Source of the DNA: Paenibacillus andongensis
GTDB taxonomy: Bacteria; Bacillota; Bacilli; Paenibacillales; NBRC-103111
Direction: 5' to 3'
Length of the DNA: 64,000 nt
Assembly (NCBI RefSeq): GCF_025369935.1
Contig: NZ_CP104467.1
Coordinates: 6,269,001-6,333,000 of the forward strand
This document shows positions 1 to 8,215 of the stretch, one piece after another. The notes under the pieces are model-generated. The model made no database searches. It had not been told where the DNA came from and saw nothing but the letters and a program-made list of their open reading frames with translations. Position 1 is the first letter of the stretch. Each line of letters opens with the position of its first letter. The position numbers and the translations under genes are program-made.

Positions 1-31
1 CCTGCTTCAAAGCTTCTAACCGCTCTTTCAT
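1..31 (-). CDS. pheS: Phenylalanyl-tRNA synthetase alpha subunit, first 10 codons (partial)
   Basis: Only the start of the gene lies in the window and it reads MKERLEALKQ. An AGGAGGG ribosome site precedes the ATG by 7 nt. This resembles the first helix of bacterial PheS, and the leader upstream is a T-box with a UUC (Phe) specifier, which is what normally controls pheST in Bacillales. The assignment rests mainly on the T-box, because ten residues are too few to identify a family alone. The enzyme charges tRNA-Phe as an alpha2-beta2 complex; pheT would be expected further downstream, outside the window. Confidence 0.75.
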   Translation of the reverse strand, partial: MKERLEALKQ

Positions 32-77
32 TCGAAATCCCTCCTGAATTAGGCCCCTGAATCACCCTAAATAAAAA

Positions 78-360
78 CACAAAAAAGACTTTCCGCTCCC
101 TCACAAGGGACGAAAAGCCGTGGTACCACCCTAATTAGATTCGTTCAGTGGCAAATAAGCCAAATAAACGATTCTCACTTCATTTCAGATAACGGACGAT
201 GTGTCCGGTTCCCTCTATTTAGAAGCCATTGGTTAAGCTTCCGTTCAAAGGACTGCTCGGGAGCGAACTTCAGCAGCCTGATTCTCGGGGATAGCTCTCA
301 ATCATCGGCTTTCCCTCCCTGTCAAGAAGCACTGCATACTCTTCTCCGTCAAAGCATTTT
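78..360 (-). promoter_or_regulatory. Phenylalanine T-box riboswitch (leader of pheS)
   Basis: On the minus strand the conserved T-box core AGGGTGGTACCACGG lies at about 119-133. It is followed by a terminator hairpin (arms about 88-119) and a T-run. Further upstream are the AGAAGAGTA and AGGGA elements of Stem I. The specifier loop reads GAAG-UUC-GCTCCCGAG, with UUC (Phe) at 265-267. Known T-boxes bind uncharged tRNA, which stabilises the antiterminator and lets transcription reach the synthetase gene. The gene just downstream starts like PheS, so specifier and target agree. Confidence 0.93.
86..120 (-). terminator. T-box-controlled intrinsic terminator
   Basis: The minus strand shows a GC-rich hairpin (GCTTTTCGTCCC...GGGAGCGGAAAGTC) followed by TTTTTT. 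It immediately follows, and partly overlaps, the T-box antiterminator sequence, as expected for transcription attenuation. Confidence 0.85.
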
Positions 361-378
361 CGCATATATGTACCAGTT

Positions 379-407
379 ATTATATGCAAGATATGCCTGA
401 TATGCAA
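379..407 (-). promoter_or_regulatory. Promoter of the pheS T-box transcript
   Basis: On the minus strand a TTGCAT -35 (402-407) and a TATAAT -10 (379-384) are separated by exactly 17 nt. Transcription would start just before Stem I of the T-box. Confidence 0.7.
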
Positions 408-556
408 GTTAACTAGCCTCGAGTACTGAATTTTCCTATTGACTTCGAATCTTTATCGGCGTATATTTCACTTAAACAATTTAAACATTAATTCATATAA
501 ACATTTTATTATTTAATGATTTAATACTTTAATAAAGTGGTAAGGAGGATTTCGTC

Positions 557-985
557 ATGGAGGATGAACTGATTGCTTATACGGATCGTTTCCGCACAAC
601 TTTTGAAACGGCACATCGGAAAATTGGCCACACCGTACTTTCCCAGTTAAATTCGGAGTTAACCAGGCCACAATTATTCATGTTATTCATGATTGCTAAA
701 GAAGGCGCGCCAAAACAAACTCATCTCGCTGAGAAACTTGGTGTTAAACCGAGTGCGATCACCGTTATGATTGATCGACTTGTCCAAAGTGGGCATGTTA
801 TTCGTAAACACCATGAGACAGATCGACGAATTGTGCTGGTTGAAATAACCGAAGCCGGAAAGGCAATTCTCAAACAAGCGGAAGAAGTTCAGAAAGAAGT
901 GATTGCACGTGGACTGTCACAGCTCCCCCCGGAAGAAATGCGCATTCTTGTGAGTGCATTTGAAAAACTTACAAACTTTTATTAA
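557..985 (+). CDS. MarR family transcriptional regulator
   Basis: This 142-aa protein has the MarR winged-helix plan: an N-terminal dimerisation helix, the recognition region LAEKLGVKPSAITVMIDRL at about residues 57-75, and a wing with DRR (about 94-96) before the C-terminal helices. An AAGGAGG ribosome site 9 nt upstream fixes the ATG start. An MFS drug exporter follows after 27 bp on the same strand, so the two very likely form an operon in which the regulator represses the pump and releases it on binding a toxic ligand. The upstream 480-545 region is very AT-rich with TTTAAAC-like repeats that could hold promoter and operator, but no clear site was resolved. Confidence 0.88.
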   Translation: MEDELIAYTDRFRTTFETAHRKIGHTVLSQLNSELTRPQLFMLFMIAKEGAPKQTHLAEKLGVKPSAITVMIDRLVQSGHVIRKHHETDRRIVLVEITEAGKAILKQAEEVQKEVIARGLSQLPPEEMRILVSAFEKLTNFY

Positions 986-1012
986 TTTCATCTTATTCAA
1001 GGAGTGGTATAA

Positions 1013-2671
1013 GTGGAAAACATACAAAAAACAGCTTCAGAGAAATCCATAGAAGCAGAAGGACCAGAACTCAAAAATCGAGGTCTCCTGCTTACCGGTC
1101 TTATCATTGCTATGCTATTTGGCGCATTGGACGGTACAATTGTCGGAACTGCAATGCCGCGTATCGTTGGTGAATTCGGCGGTCTTGGCCTCATGGCTTG
1201 GTTGACTACTGCCTACATGTTGACATCAACGGTTGTCGTTCCTATTGCAGGTAAACTTGCCGATTTAATTGGTCGTCGTGTCATCTACGTAACAGGTTTA
1301 GTCATCTTTATCGCGGCTTCCGCCTTATGTGGGATGTCTCAGAACATGACCGAACTGATTCTGTTCCGCGGTTTGCAAGGTCTTGGCGGCGGTATTATGA
1401 TGCCCATGGCGATGATTATTATCGGGGATTTATTTACCGGTAAACAACGTGCCAAATGGCAGGGCGTATTCGGTGCGATCTTCGGTTTATCATCTGTTAT
1501 TGGCCCCCAAATCGGTGGATGGATCGTTGACGCATTGGACTGGCGCTGGGTATTCTACATCAACCTTCCTGTCGGTATTCTTGCTGTTGTCTTAATTGCA
1601 ATTGCCTTACCAAAACATAAAGCAAACGGCAAAGTAAAATTTGATATTCCGGGTATTGTTACCATGATTGTCGGGGTCGTTAGTTTACTGCTTGCATTAA
1701 CGTTTGGCGGTAAAGATTTTGCTTGGTTCTCTTGGCAAATCATTGGGCTTTTTGCATTGGCTATTGTATCCTTGGTTTCCTTCGTATTTATTGAAAGTAA
1801 AGCAGAAGAGCCGATCCTTCCTGTACGGTTATTTAAAAATAGAACATTTACAACAATTAATGGTGTAGGTTTCCTTATGGCTGTCGGTATGTTCGGAGCT
1901 ATTATGTTCGTCCCTCTCTTCATGCAAGGCATCGTCGGTATCAGTGCATCAGCATCAGGAACAGTGATGACGCCGCTCATGATTACGATGATTGCTGCCA
2001 GCGTTGTTTCCGGTCAATTCATTCAAAAAATCGGCGTTCGTAAACAAATGCTTGGCGGTATGATCATTATGGCTATCGGCTTCTATTTCCTTGGGACCAT
2101 GGGCATCAACACGACGAAGTTGATTGCTTCAAGTTATATGTTGATTCTTGGTCTGGGAATGGGTCTCGTTATGCCAATCCTAACACTTGCTTTACAAGAG
2201 AGCTTCCCGAAATCCGAGCTTGGTGTCGTTACGTCTTCCAGTCAATTCTTCCGTCAAATTGGCGGTACATTCGGAATGACGATTCTCGGAGCTATTATGA
2301 ATCACAAGTCAACTGTGCTGCTAGAGCAAGATTTAACTCCTGTTGTCAATCAGCTTCCCGCAGAAGCAGGCGGGCTGGCTACACAAATGACGGATATGAT
2401 TCATACCAACCCACAAGCCTTATATTCTTCCTTGCTAAGTCCTGAGACTTTGGCCAAAATGCCAAAAGAATTCGTGGACCACATGCTGCCAATTCTAAAA
2501 AATGCCTTGGTTACCTCACTTCACCAAGTGTTTATTGTAGGCTTAGTATTCGTTTTACTTGGGGCTGTTCTGACATTGTTTATCGGTAACATTAAAGTAT
2601 CTGACCGTAAATCTAAGAAATCAGATGACAAAAAAGAAAACGAAAATGAATTTTCACCAGGACTCGCTTAA
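1013..2671 (+). CDS. MFS multidrug efflux transporter, DHA2 (EmrB/QacA) family
   Basis: A 552-aa integral membrane protein with about 14 hydrophobic segments, the size usual for 14-TM proton-driven drug exporters. The family motif A region GKLADLIGRRVIYVTG follows the second segment, and motif C-like GxxxGPxxGG appears as SVIGPQIGGWI. The start is GTG, with GGAGTGG 9 nt upstream. The C-terminus is a charged cytoplasmic Lys/Glu tail. It follows the marR-type gene in the same transcript and is closed by a strong terminator. The substrate cannot be read from the sequence. Confidence 0.9.
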   Translation: MENIQKTASEKSIEAEGPELKNRGLLLTGLIIAMLFGALDGTIVGTAMPRIVGEFGGLGLMAWLTTAYMLTSTVVVPIAGKLADLIGRRVIYVTGLVIFIAASALCGMSQNMTELILFRGLQGLGGGIMMPMAMIIIGDLFTGKQRAKWQGVFGAIFGLSSVIGPQIGGWIVDALDWRWVFYINLPVGILAVVLIAIALPKHKANGKVKFDIPGIVTMIVGVVSLLLALTFGGKDFAWFSWQIIGLFALAIVSLVSFVFIESKAEEPILPVRLFKNRTFTTINGVGFLMAVGMFGAIMFVPLFMQGIVGISASASGTVMTPLMITMIAASVVSGQFIQKIGVRKQMLGGMIIMAIGFYFLGTMGINTTKLIASSYMLILGLGMGLVMPILTLALQESFPKSELGVVTSSSQFFRQIGGTFGMTILGAIMNHKSTVLLEQDLTPVVNQLPAEAGGLATQMTDMIHTNPQALYSSLLSPETLAKMPKEFVDHMLPILKNALVTSLHQVFIVGLVFVLLGAVLTLFIGNIKVSDRKSKKSDDKKENENEFSPGLA

Positions 2672-2674
2672 TAG

Positions 2675-2716
2675 AAAAAGGCTCTTTTCTCTTCATGGAG
2701 AGGAATGAGCCTTTTT
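2675..2716 (+). terminator. Intrinsic terminator after the MFS gene
   Basis: Perfect 10-bp arms AAAAAGGCTC / GAGCCTTTTT followed by a T-rich run, 4 bp after the stop codon. The A-rich left side makes it potentially bidirectional. Confidence 0.88.
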
Positions 2717-2783
2717 CTTTTTGACACGGAGCAAGCTATAGCGTTTAATAAACTTGGATACCTTAAAAAGGAGAGTGCTCGCC

Positions 2784-3704
2784 ATGAAATATCGCAGACT
2801 TGGTAAAACGGATTTGAAAGTTTCCATCGTTGGTGTTGGGACTTGGCAGTTCGGCGGAGAGTGGGGACTTACCTACACGCAAGCTGAAGCAGATGCTATT
2901 CTCGATCAAGCAGCTGAACTTGGTATAAATCTGATCGATACAGCAGAATGCTATGGTGACCATCTATCCGAATCTCTTATCGGTAATTACTTATCTCGCC
3001 GCAATCGCGATAATTGGATCGTGGCTACGAAATTTGGCCACCATTTCCACGATCTGTTCACCCGAACAGATGATTTCAGTTCCGAAGGCGTTGTCAAACA
3101 ACTGGACGATTCTCTGAAAGCATTGCAAACGGACTATATTGACTTATATCAATTCCATTCAGGGCCTGATGATTTATTTGATAATGATGAACTTTGGACG
3201 ACTTTGGACAAACAAATTCAAGCTGGGAAAATCCGCCATTTGGGAACATCCATTGGTAGTAATGCGAATATTCATCAAACAGAAGCGTCCAGCAAGATCA
3301 ATTCCAAAGCCATTCAAGTCGTGTACAATCGCTTGGATCGAGCTCCAGAAGAGCTTGTTTTCCCTTCCTGTGTGAATCAAGATCTTGGCGTTCTGGCACG
3401 TGTCCCTTTGGCTAGCGGTTATTTGAGCGGTAAGTATAAGCCTGGTGCGGTGTTCAGCAACACAGACGTTCGCCATCGTCATGATGCCGAGAGTGTGAAA
3501 CAGAAGCTTGAGGACGTGCAGCGCATCCAAAAAGAAGAAGTTCCTGAAGGAATGGATATGGCGAAATGGGCATTAGCTTGGTGTTTGAAGCATGATGCCG
3601 TTACAACGGTCATTCCAGGTTGCAAAAACCCACAACAGGTTATTGCGAATGCAAGCGCAACGGAGCTTATCAGCGATAACCACCCGCAAGCTTGGAAAGC
3701 TTAA
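2784..3704 (+). CDS. Aldo/keto reductase
   Basis: A 306-aa NAD(P)H-dependent oxidoreductase of the AKR superfamily ((beta/alpha)8 barrel). The catalytic tetrad can be read: Asp and Tyr in NLIDTAECYG, Lys in VATKFGH and His in LYQFHSG. The C-terminal cofactor segment includes VIPGCKNPQQV. The ATG at 2784 is chosen because AAAAAGGAG lies 9 nt before it; the longer frame starting at a TTG has no ribosome site. It stands between terminated units, 26 bp before the glutaminase gene on the same strand, so the two may be co-transcribed. The substrate is not predictable. Confidence 0.9.
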   Translation: MKYRRLGKTDLKVSIVGVGTWQFGGEWGLTYTQAEADAILDQAAELGINLIDTAECYGDHLSESLIGNYLSRRNRDNWIVATKFGHHFHDLFTRTDDFSSEGVVKQLDDSLKALQTDYIDLYQFHSGPDDLFDNDELWTTLDKQIQAGKIRHLGTSIGSNANIHQTEASSKINSKAIQVVYNRLDRAPEELVFPSCVNQDLGVLARVPLASGYLSGKYKPGAVFSNTDVRHRHDAESVKQKLEDVQRIQKEEVPEGMDMAKWALAWCLKHDAVTTVIPGCKNPQQVIANASATELISDNHPQAWKA

Positions 3705-3730
3705 GTGAATGAGGAAGGGATGACTTCTGA

Positions 3731-4684
3731 ATGAGTCATACACAACACGCAGAAACATGGAAGCATCTCAAGGAAAACTTGCCCCAGTGGGTTACGGAAA
3801 GTAAGGCACATACATCAGACGGACATGTTGCTTCCTACATTCCTGAACTAGCTAACGCACCAGCCGATGTTTTAGGTATCTGTATTATGGATGCCGATGG
3901 AAATATCTCTGTTGCCGGCGAATCTGATTTCCGTTTTACTTTACAAAGTATTTCGAAAGTATTTACGCTCATTTTGGCGTTGATGGATAACGGTGAAGAA
4001 ATTGTTTTCTCCAAGGTGGGCATGGAGCCTACCGGAGACGATTTCAACTCAATGCTGAAGCTCGAGCTCGTCGAGCCCGGCATTCCATTTAACCCTCTTA
4101 TCAATGCTGGGGCCATTGCGATATCATCCTTGATTGCGGGTAGTAATTCTAAAGAGCAAGTCGAACGGATTCTCCATTTTTTCCGCGACATCGCTCATAA
4201 TCCTTCACTTGAAATCAATCAAAGTGTGTTCCGATCTGAGTCGGATACTGCACACCGGAATCGTTCGTTAGCTTACTTCCTCAAAGACAACGGTGTCTTG
4301 GATCGCGAGGTTGAAGATGTCCTCTACGTCTATTTCAGCCATTGTTCCGTCGAGGTGAGTTGTACCGACTTGGCTAGAATGGCCCTCGTACTAGCGCATA
4401 ATGGCGTAGATCCAATTCGTAATCAACGCCTTATCCCGCGGCGATTCGTGCAGATCGCTAAGACGTTCATGTTTACCTGTGGTATGTATAATGCCTCCGG
4501 TGAATTTGCCATGAACGTTGGGCTGCCCGCCAAAAGTGGGGTGTCTGGCAGCATTTTGACGATGGTGCCGGGACGATATGGTATCGGCTTGGTTGGCCCC
4601 GCGTTGAACCACAAAGGCAACAGCACAGCTGGTGTTCACCTTCTGGGAACGCTGTCGCAGGAATTTGATTGGAGCTTATTTTAG
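3731..4684 (+). CDS. glsA: Glutaminase
   Basis: A 317-aa cytosolic glutaminase (L-glutamine + H2O to L-glutamate + NH3) of the serine-dependent beta-lactamase-like fold. The catalytic Ser-x-x-Lys motif is visible at S73-I-S-K76. Other family blocks are NPLINAGAIA, SEVD-like RSESDTAHRNR, and the C-terminal VPAKSG-like GLPAKSGVSGSI followed by GIGLVGPALNHKGNS. The length is normal for bacterial GlsA. A GGAAGGGATG ribosome site lies upstream. It is the last gene of the plus-strand run and converges on the mannan locus through a shared terminator. Confidence 0.95.
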   Translation: MSHTQHAETWKHLKENLPQWVTESKAHTSDGHVASYIPELANAPADVLGICIMDADGNISVAGESDFRFTLQSISKVFTLILALMDNGEEIVFSKVGMEPTGDDFNSMLKLELVEPGIPFNPLINAGAIAISSLIAGSNSKEQVERILHFFRDIAHNPSLEINQSVFRSESDTAHRNRSLAYFLKDNGVLDREVEDVLYVYFSHCSVEVSCTDLARMALVLAHNGVDPIRNQRLIPRRFVQIAKTFMFTCGMYNASGEFAMNVGLPAKSGVSGSILTMVPGRYGIGLVGPALNHKGNSTAGVHLLGTLSQEFDWSLF

Positions 4685-4743
4685 ATTTAGTTACACCAGG
4701 TCGTAACTGCTATTGCTATGCATTCGGTTGTTTATTCGTGTAG

Positions 4744-4762
4744 AGTTGTACGTTGTACAACT
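4744..4762. repeat. Palindrome AGTTGTA-N5-TACAACT
   Basis: Perfect 7-bp inverted arms around a 5-nt centre, in the gap between two converging genes. The same 6-5-6 architecture recurs at 9372-9388 and 9485-9501. It resembles a dimeric repressor site in shape, but here it does not sit at a promoter. Confidence 0.5.
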
Positions 4763-4767
4763 TTACT

Positions 4768-4796
4768 AAGAACCTTCCCATTGCGGGAAGGTTCTT
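4768..4796. terminator. Bidirectional terminator between glsA and the GH27 gene
   Basis: 12-bp perfect arms AAGAACCTTCCC / GGGAAGGTTCTT with a 5-nt loop in the convergent gap. A/T-rich sequence on both sides allows use from either direction. Confidence 0.75.
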
Positions 4797-4852
4797 TGGC
4801 CTATTTGGTGTTTGTTTGGCGTTTGTTTGAGGCATGTCAGAAAAATACTTGA

Positions 4853-6526
4853 TTAGTTCAACGGAATCAACTGGAACGTCATATTATCCGCGGCGGAATA
4901 CGGCCATTGAATCATTTTGCCGCCAGCGATGAGCGAGTTATTCGCTACATTTAGTGACTTGCCGGATAGCCTGTTAATAATTTTGAAATAGCCGCCGCCT
5001 ACAGCTTGAATTTCCCACTGATCATTGAAGGTCGAGCCGAAATCCCATTGGATCACGTCTTCGCCGTCCGCCAAGGAGGCGTTTTTGACAGCGATAGTTT
5101 TACCGCTCTTCACGTTGATAATTTTATTAAAGCCTGCAGTTGTCGATGTAATCACCCATTGGTCATTTTGCGCTGTGCCGTAATCCCATTGGAATATTTT
5201 TGCTCCATTGTTTAAGGAAGCTGCTTCAACCGCAATGGACAGGCCTGTCGATTTGGGGATGATGCGATACGTTTTTCCCGAGACAAAGTAACCACTCGTT
5301 GATTCTGATCCCGTCAATTTCACCATAACGGTCCCATGTGAAGGTACATTCACAGTGTAGCTATTGTTGAACGAGCCCTGCTCAGTCTTGGACCATAAAT
5401 CCCTAACATTAGCTGCAGCATTCAGGCCAAGACTCGAGAAATTAACTGTCATGTTCGCAGCAGCGCCTGTACGATTTAACAACACAACCGCACGCGTTCC
5501 AGCAGCCTGCAGTTTTTTGGAGTATACCTGCAATCCTCCGAGATCGCTTACTAATATACCTTGGCTGCCAAGCGCATCCTGATTTATAGCAATGACTTCA
5601 GAATTCATCAGGGTATCTTTCGTGAATTGACTCATCGTGCTCAAATTATTGCCCGCAATCAATGGCGAAGCCATAATCGTCCACATCGAGAAATGCGAAC
5701 GGTATTCCGTATCCGTCATGCCTCCGCCGAAGACGGCGCCAGTTCCATAATTGCCGACCATGAGCATGTCTGCGTCATTCCAGCCTTTGGTAGGCCCCGC
5801 AAAACTGGCAAGCGGAGCGTTCTGATCAATGATCCAAGTTACTCGGTCCCAGTAGTCGAAGATATCGTCCGTTGTCCTCCACATATTGCCCGTGGCCGCA
5901 CCCCACACCCATGGTTTGTTGATGCCCCAATTGCAAATGCTGAATAGGATCGGCCTTCCCGAGTTAGCGAGAGCATCCCGGATGATCGTATACCTGGTTT
6001 GTGGATCCATGCCCCCATTATCGCACCAGTCGATCTTGACGTAATCAACCCCCCAGGAAGCAAATGTATTCGCATCCTGCACCTCATGCGAATACATCCC
6101 TGGTCTTCCGGCACAAGTGGTGAATCCAGCATCCGTATAGAGACCGAATTTTAAGCCTTTGCTATGCACATAGCTCGCAAGTGATGCCATTCCGCTTGGG
6201 AATTTGACCGGATCGGCCATAATAGTACCATCGCTGGTTCGACCTGTTTGCCAGCAATCATCGATCACAATATACTTGTATCCGGCTGCCTGCATGCCGC
6301 TGCTTACCATTGTATCGGCTGCCTGTTTAATTTTCACTTCATCCACGTTACAAGCATAGAAGTTCCAGCTATTCCAACCCATTGGCGGAGTCGGCGATAA
6401 GCCATTATTTAAGGCAGAAGCCGTTTGAGGAGCGAGGCTGCCGGACAGCACAATAGGCAATGCAAGCAGGAAGGAGAGCAGGAATTGCACGATAAAACGA
6501 ATATTTTTCCGAGCCAATTTCCCCAT
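4853..6526 (-). CDS. Secreted GH27 alpha-galactosidase with C-terminal ricin-type (CBM13) lectin domain
   Basis: 557 aa. An N-terminal signal peptide (hydrophobic about 10-30, ending ASA) is followed by the GH27 signature PPMGWNSWN at about residue 48. The nucleophile is in YVKIDWCDN (Asp166), and the acid/base region is WRTTDD (Asp220/221). Residues about 415-557 form a beta-trefoil lectin with three QxW repeats (QWDYG, QWDFG, QWPYS). GH27 enzymes remove terminal alpha-galactose; some act on beta-L-arabinopyranose. In this locus it would strip galactosyl side chains from mannan outside the cell. GGAGG precedes the ATG by 6 nt. It lies 32 bp after the GH76 gene, so probably in the same transcript. 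Confidence 0.92.
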   Translation of the reverse strand: MGKLARKNIRFIVQFLLSFLLALPIVLSGSLAPQTASALNNGLSPTPPMGWNSWNFYACNVDEVKIKQAADTMVSSGMQAAGYKYIVIDDCWQTGRTSDGTIMADPVKFPSGMASLASYVHSKGLKFGLYTDAGFTTCAGRPGMYSHEVQDANTFASWGVDYVKIDWCDNGGMDPQTRYTIIRDALANSGRPILFSICNWGINKPWVWGAATGNMWRTTDDIFDYWDRVTWIIDQNAPLASFAGPTKGWNDADMLMVGNYGTGAVFGGGMTDTEYRSHFSMWTIMASPLIAGNNLSTMSQFTKDTLMNSEVIAINQDALGSQGILVSDLGGLQVYSKKLQAAGTRAVVLLNRTGAAANMTVNFSSLGLNAAANVRDLWSKTEQGSFNNSYTVNVPSHGTVMVKLTGSESTSGYFVSGKTYRIIPKSTGLSIAVEAASLNNGAKIFQWDYGTAQNDQWVITSTTAGFNKIINVKSGKTIAVKNASLADGEDVIQWDFGSTFNDQWEIQAVGGGYFKIINRLSGKSLNVANNSLIAGGKMIQWPYSAADNMTFQLIPLN

Positions 6527-6558
6527 AAAAAACCTCCATTATCAAATAAATTTGGTTT

Positions 6559-8127
6559 TTACAAGCCATATAATTGGTCCACATTCAGCCAGTTATTGTT
6601 TCCTTTCGAGGTGTCATAGCCAAGCTGTATCGTATTCGATCCTGCCTGAAGGGATATGGTCATAGAAACGGTGTTCCAGCTGCTCCAGCCGGAAGTTCCA
6701 GAAAAGCTCAAATTGGCAGCGACGTCTACACCATTTACTTTAACGTATCGGCTCGCATTGCCGACGCCTGCTGCATAACGGAATGTAATCGTCTTCGTTC
6801 CCGCATTATTCTGATTCACATAGAAATCAAGCGATGTTCCGTTGGTATTCCAGCCTGCGACATAGCCTCGGCCATTAAAACCAGTCTGTGTGCTTTCGTT
6901 GATCATGCCAACACCGCCGACTAAGGTGCGCCGGGCATTTTCCGCTTCATAAAGACCGTTCCCCGCAATATTGCCCGTATAATTATCCGAAGGAACGAAC
7001 TGAAGAATAGATGCGCCCGCAGCTGCAGTTAAGCTTTGGACATAGGCAGAACCGGTAGGGGCCGTCCAATCACTTCCGATGATGCCGTCCGAAGTTCTTC
7101 TATGGTTCCATGCTTGCGTAGCATTTTGCTGTAAAAAGGTTAGATATTGCGATTGGCTGGCTTGTACGCGAAGCTGATTCAGATTGCGGGCAAAGATCAT
7201 TTTAAATCCAGGAGCGTCATTCTCCCCTTCGTACATCAAGGTAGTAGCCGAAGTCATTTTGTCTATCACATATCCAGCTGCATTATTCGCATCCGTTAAA
7301 TAGCTGCTCGTACCAGTAGCTCCATATAAAGCGGTCGCCGCCCCAAGGAAAGTTCCGTAGTTGTAGGTGAAATCCCAATCCTTGACGATACCCGCTCCAG
7401 TGCCTTCCATATGATCATTAACTTTGCTGCCACTAACCAGTTTCGTTTTGATCCAAGTGTACATTTGCTGGGCTTTCGTTAGGTAAGCGTTGTTATTATA
7501 GGCATTTTTTAATTTAATAGCCGTCATCACCATGGGCGCATTGGTAGCCATATTTTTCTGAGCATTGCTGCTGGTCGCCGGGTTCGTTGCATCCTTTCTC
7601 CACCAGATGCCTCCTCCGTAATAAGTCGTATCCCAGTAAGCATAGACTTGATCGAAAAGAAAGGATCCTCGGTTCAAATATTCTTGCGTACCGGTAATTT
7701 CGTAGGCACGCAGACAAGCAAGCGCCCACCAGCCAAGGTCATCATTGAATTGGTTATCAATCATGTTTGTATATTTTGCATTGAATCCGGTATAAATATC
7801 ATCGATCATTGTGCGGTAAGTGCTGTTTCCCGTCCGCTGATAAGCATCCATGACCGTTTCCCACATCTGAGCCTCCCACCAGAAATCGGTGTACAGTCCT
7901 CCGTCGGGTCCAAAAGCATGAGCGGCATGTATGAGATGGTCGCTATTCGTGTAGAAGTATTTGGCGTTAGCATCATAGAACACGTTAACTAATGAATTCA
8001 TTGCTGCATCCGCATTCGAAGCTGTGAAAGCAGAAGCACGATTTGCACCTCCCCAAACGGAAAGGAAGAGCGCCATTACTAAACTCATACCTAACCATTT
8101 GACAGTTGATCTTCTTTGCATGATCAC
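6559..8127 (-). CDS. Secreted GH76 endo-alpha-1,6-mannanase with C-terminal CBM6/35-like domain
   Basis: About 522 aa. The GTG at 8127 is preferred because AAAAGGAG lies 9 nt upstream; an ATG two codons later is the alternative. A signal peptide (hydrophobic segment ending NRASA) marks export. The GH76 (alpha/alpha)6 domain has the paired catalytic Asp in FNDDLGWWALACLRAYEITG. After about residue 415 comes a beta-sandwich starting LYEAENARR, typical of CBM6/CBM35. GH76 enzymes hydrolyse the alpha-1,6-mannan backbone of yeast mannan and related polymers. This is the only member of the three GH76 paralogues here with a clear export signal and binding module. Confidence 0.9.
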   Translation of the reverse strand: MIMQRRSTVKWLGMSLVMALFLSVWGGANRASAFTASNADAAMNSLVNVFYDANAKYFYTNSDHLIHAAHAFGPDGGLYTDFWWEAQMWETVMDAYQRTGNSTYRTMIDDIYTGFNAKYTNMIDNQFNDDLGWWALACLRAYEITGTQEYLNRGSFLFDQVYAYWDTTYYGGGIWWRKDATNPATSSNAQKNMATNAPMVMTAIKLKNAYNNNAYLTKAQQMYTWIKTKLVSGSKVNDHMEGTGAGIVKDWDFTYNYGTFLGAATALYGATGTSSYLTDANNAAGYVIDKMTSATTLMYEGENDAPGFKMIFARNLNQLRVQASQSQYLTFLQQNATQAWNHRRTSDGIIGSDWTAPTGSAYVQSLTAAAGASILQFVPSDNYTGNIAGNGLYEAENARRTLVGGVGMINESTQTGFNGRGYVAGWNTNGTSLDFYVNQNNAGTKTITFRYAAGVGNASRYVKVNGVDVAANLSFSGTSGWSSWNTVSMTISLQAGSNTIQLGYDTSKGNNNWLNVDQLYGL

Positions 8128-8162
8128 ATAAAACAACTCCTTTTCAGTATAAAGTCTTAATA

Positions 8163-8176
8163 TGAATGCGCTTTCA
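8163..8176. promoter_or_regulatory. Candidate CcpA cre site
   Basis: TGAATGCGCTTTCA is nearly palindromic and matches the cre consensus TGWAANCGNTNWCA with one mismatch. It lies in the 88-bp gap upstream of the secreted GH76 gene. Catabolite repression would be expected for a polysaccharide enzyme; this is inferred from the motif only. Confidence 0.45.
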
Positions 8177-8215
8177 TTTCTGTCGAATTCACCTCCTTTC
8201 AGCGCCAATTAGTCG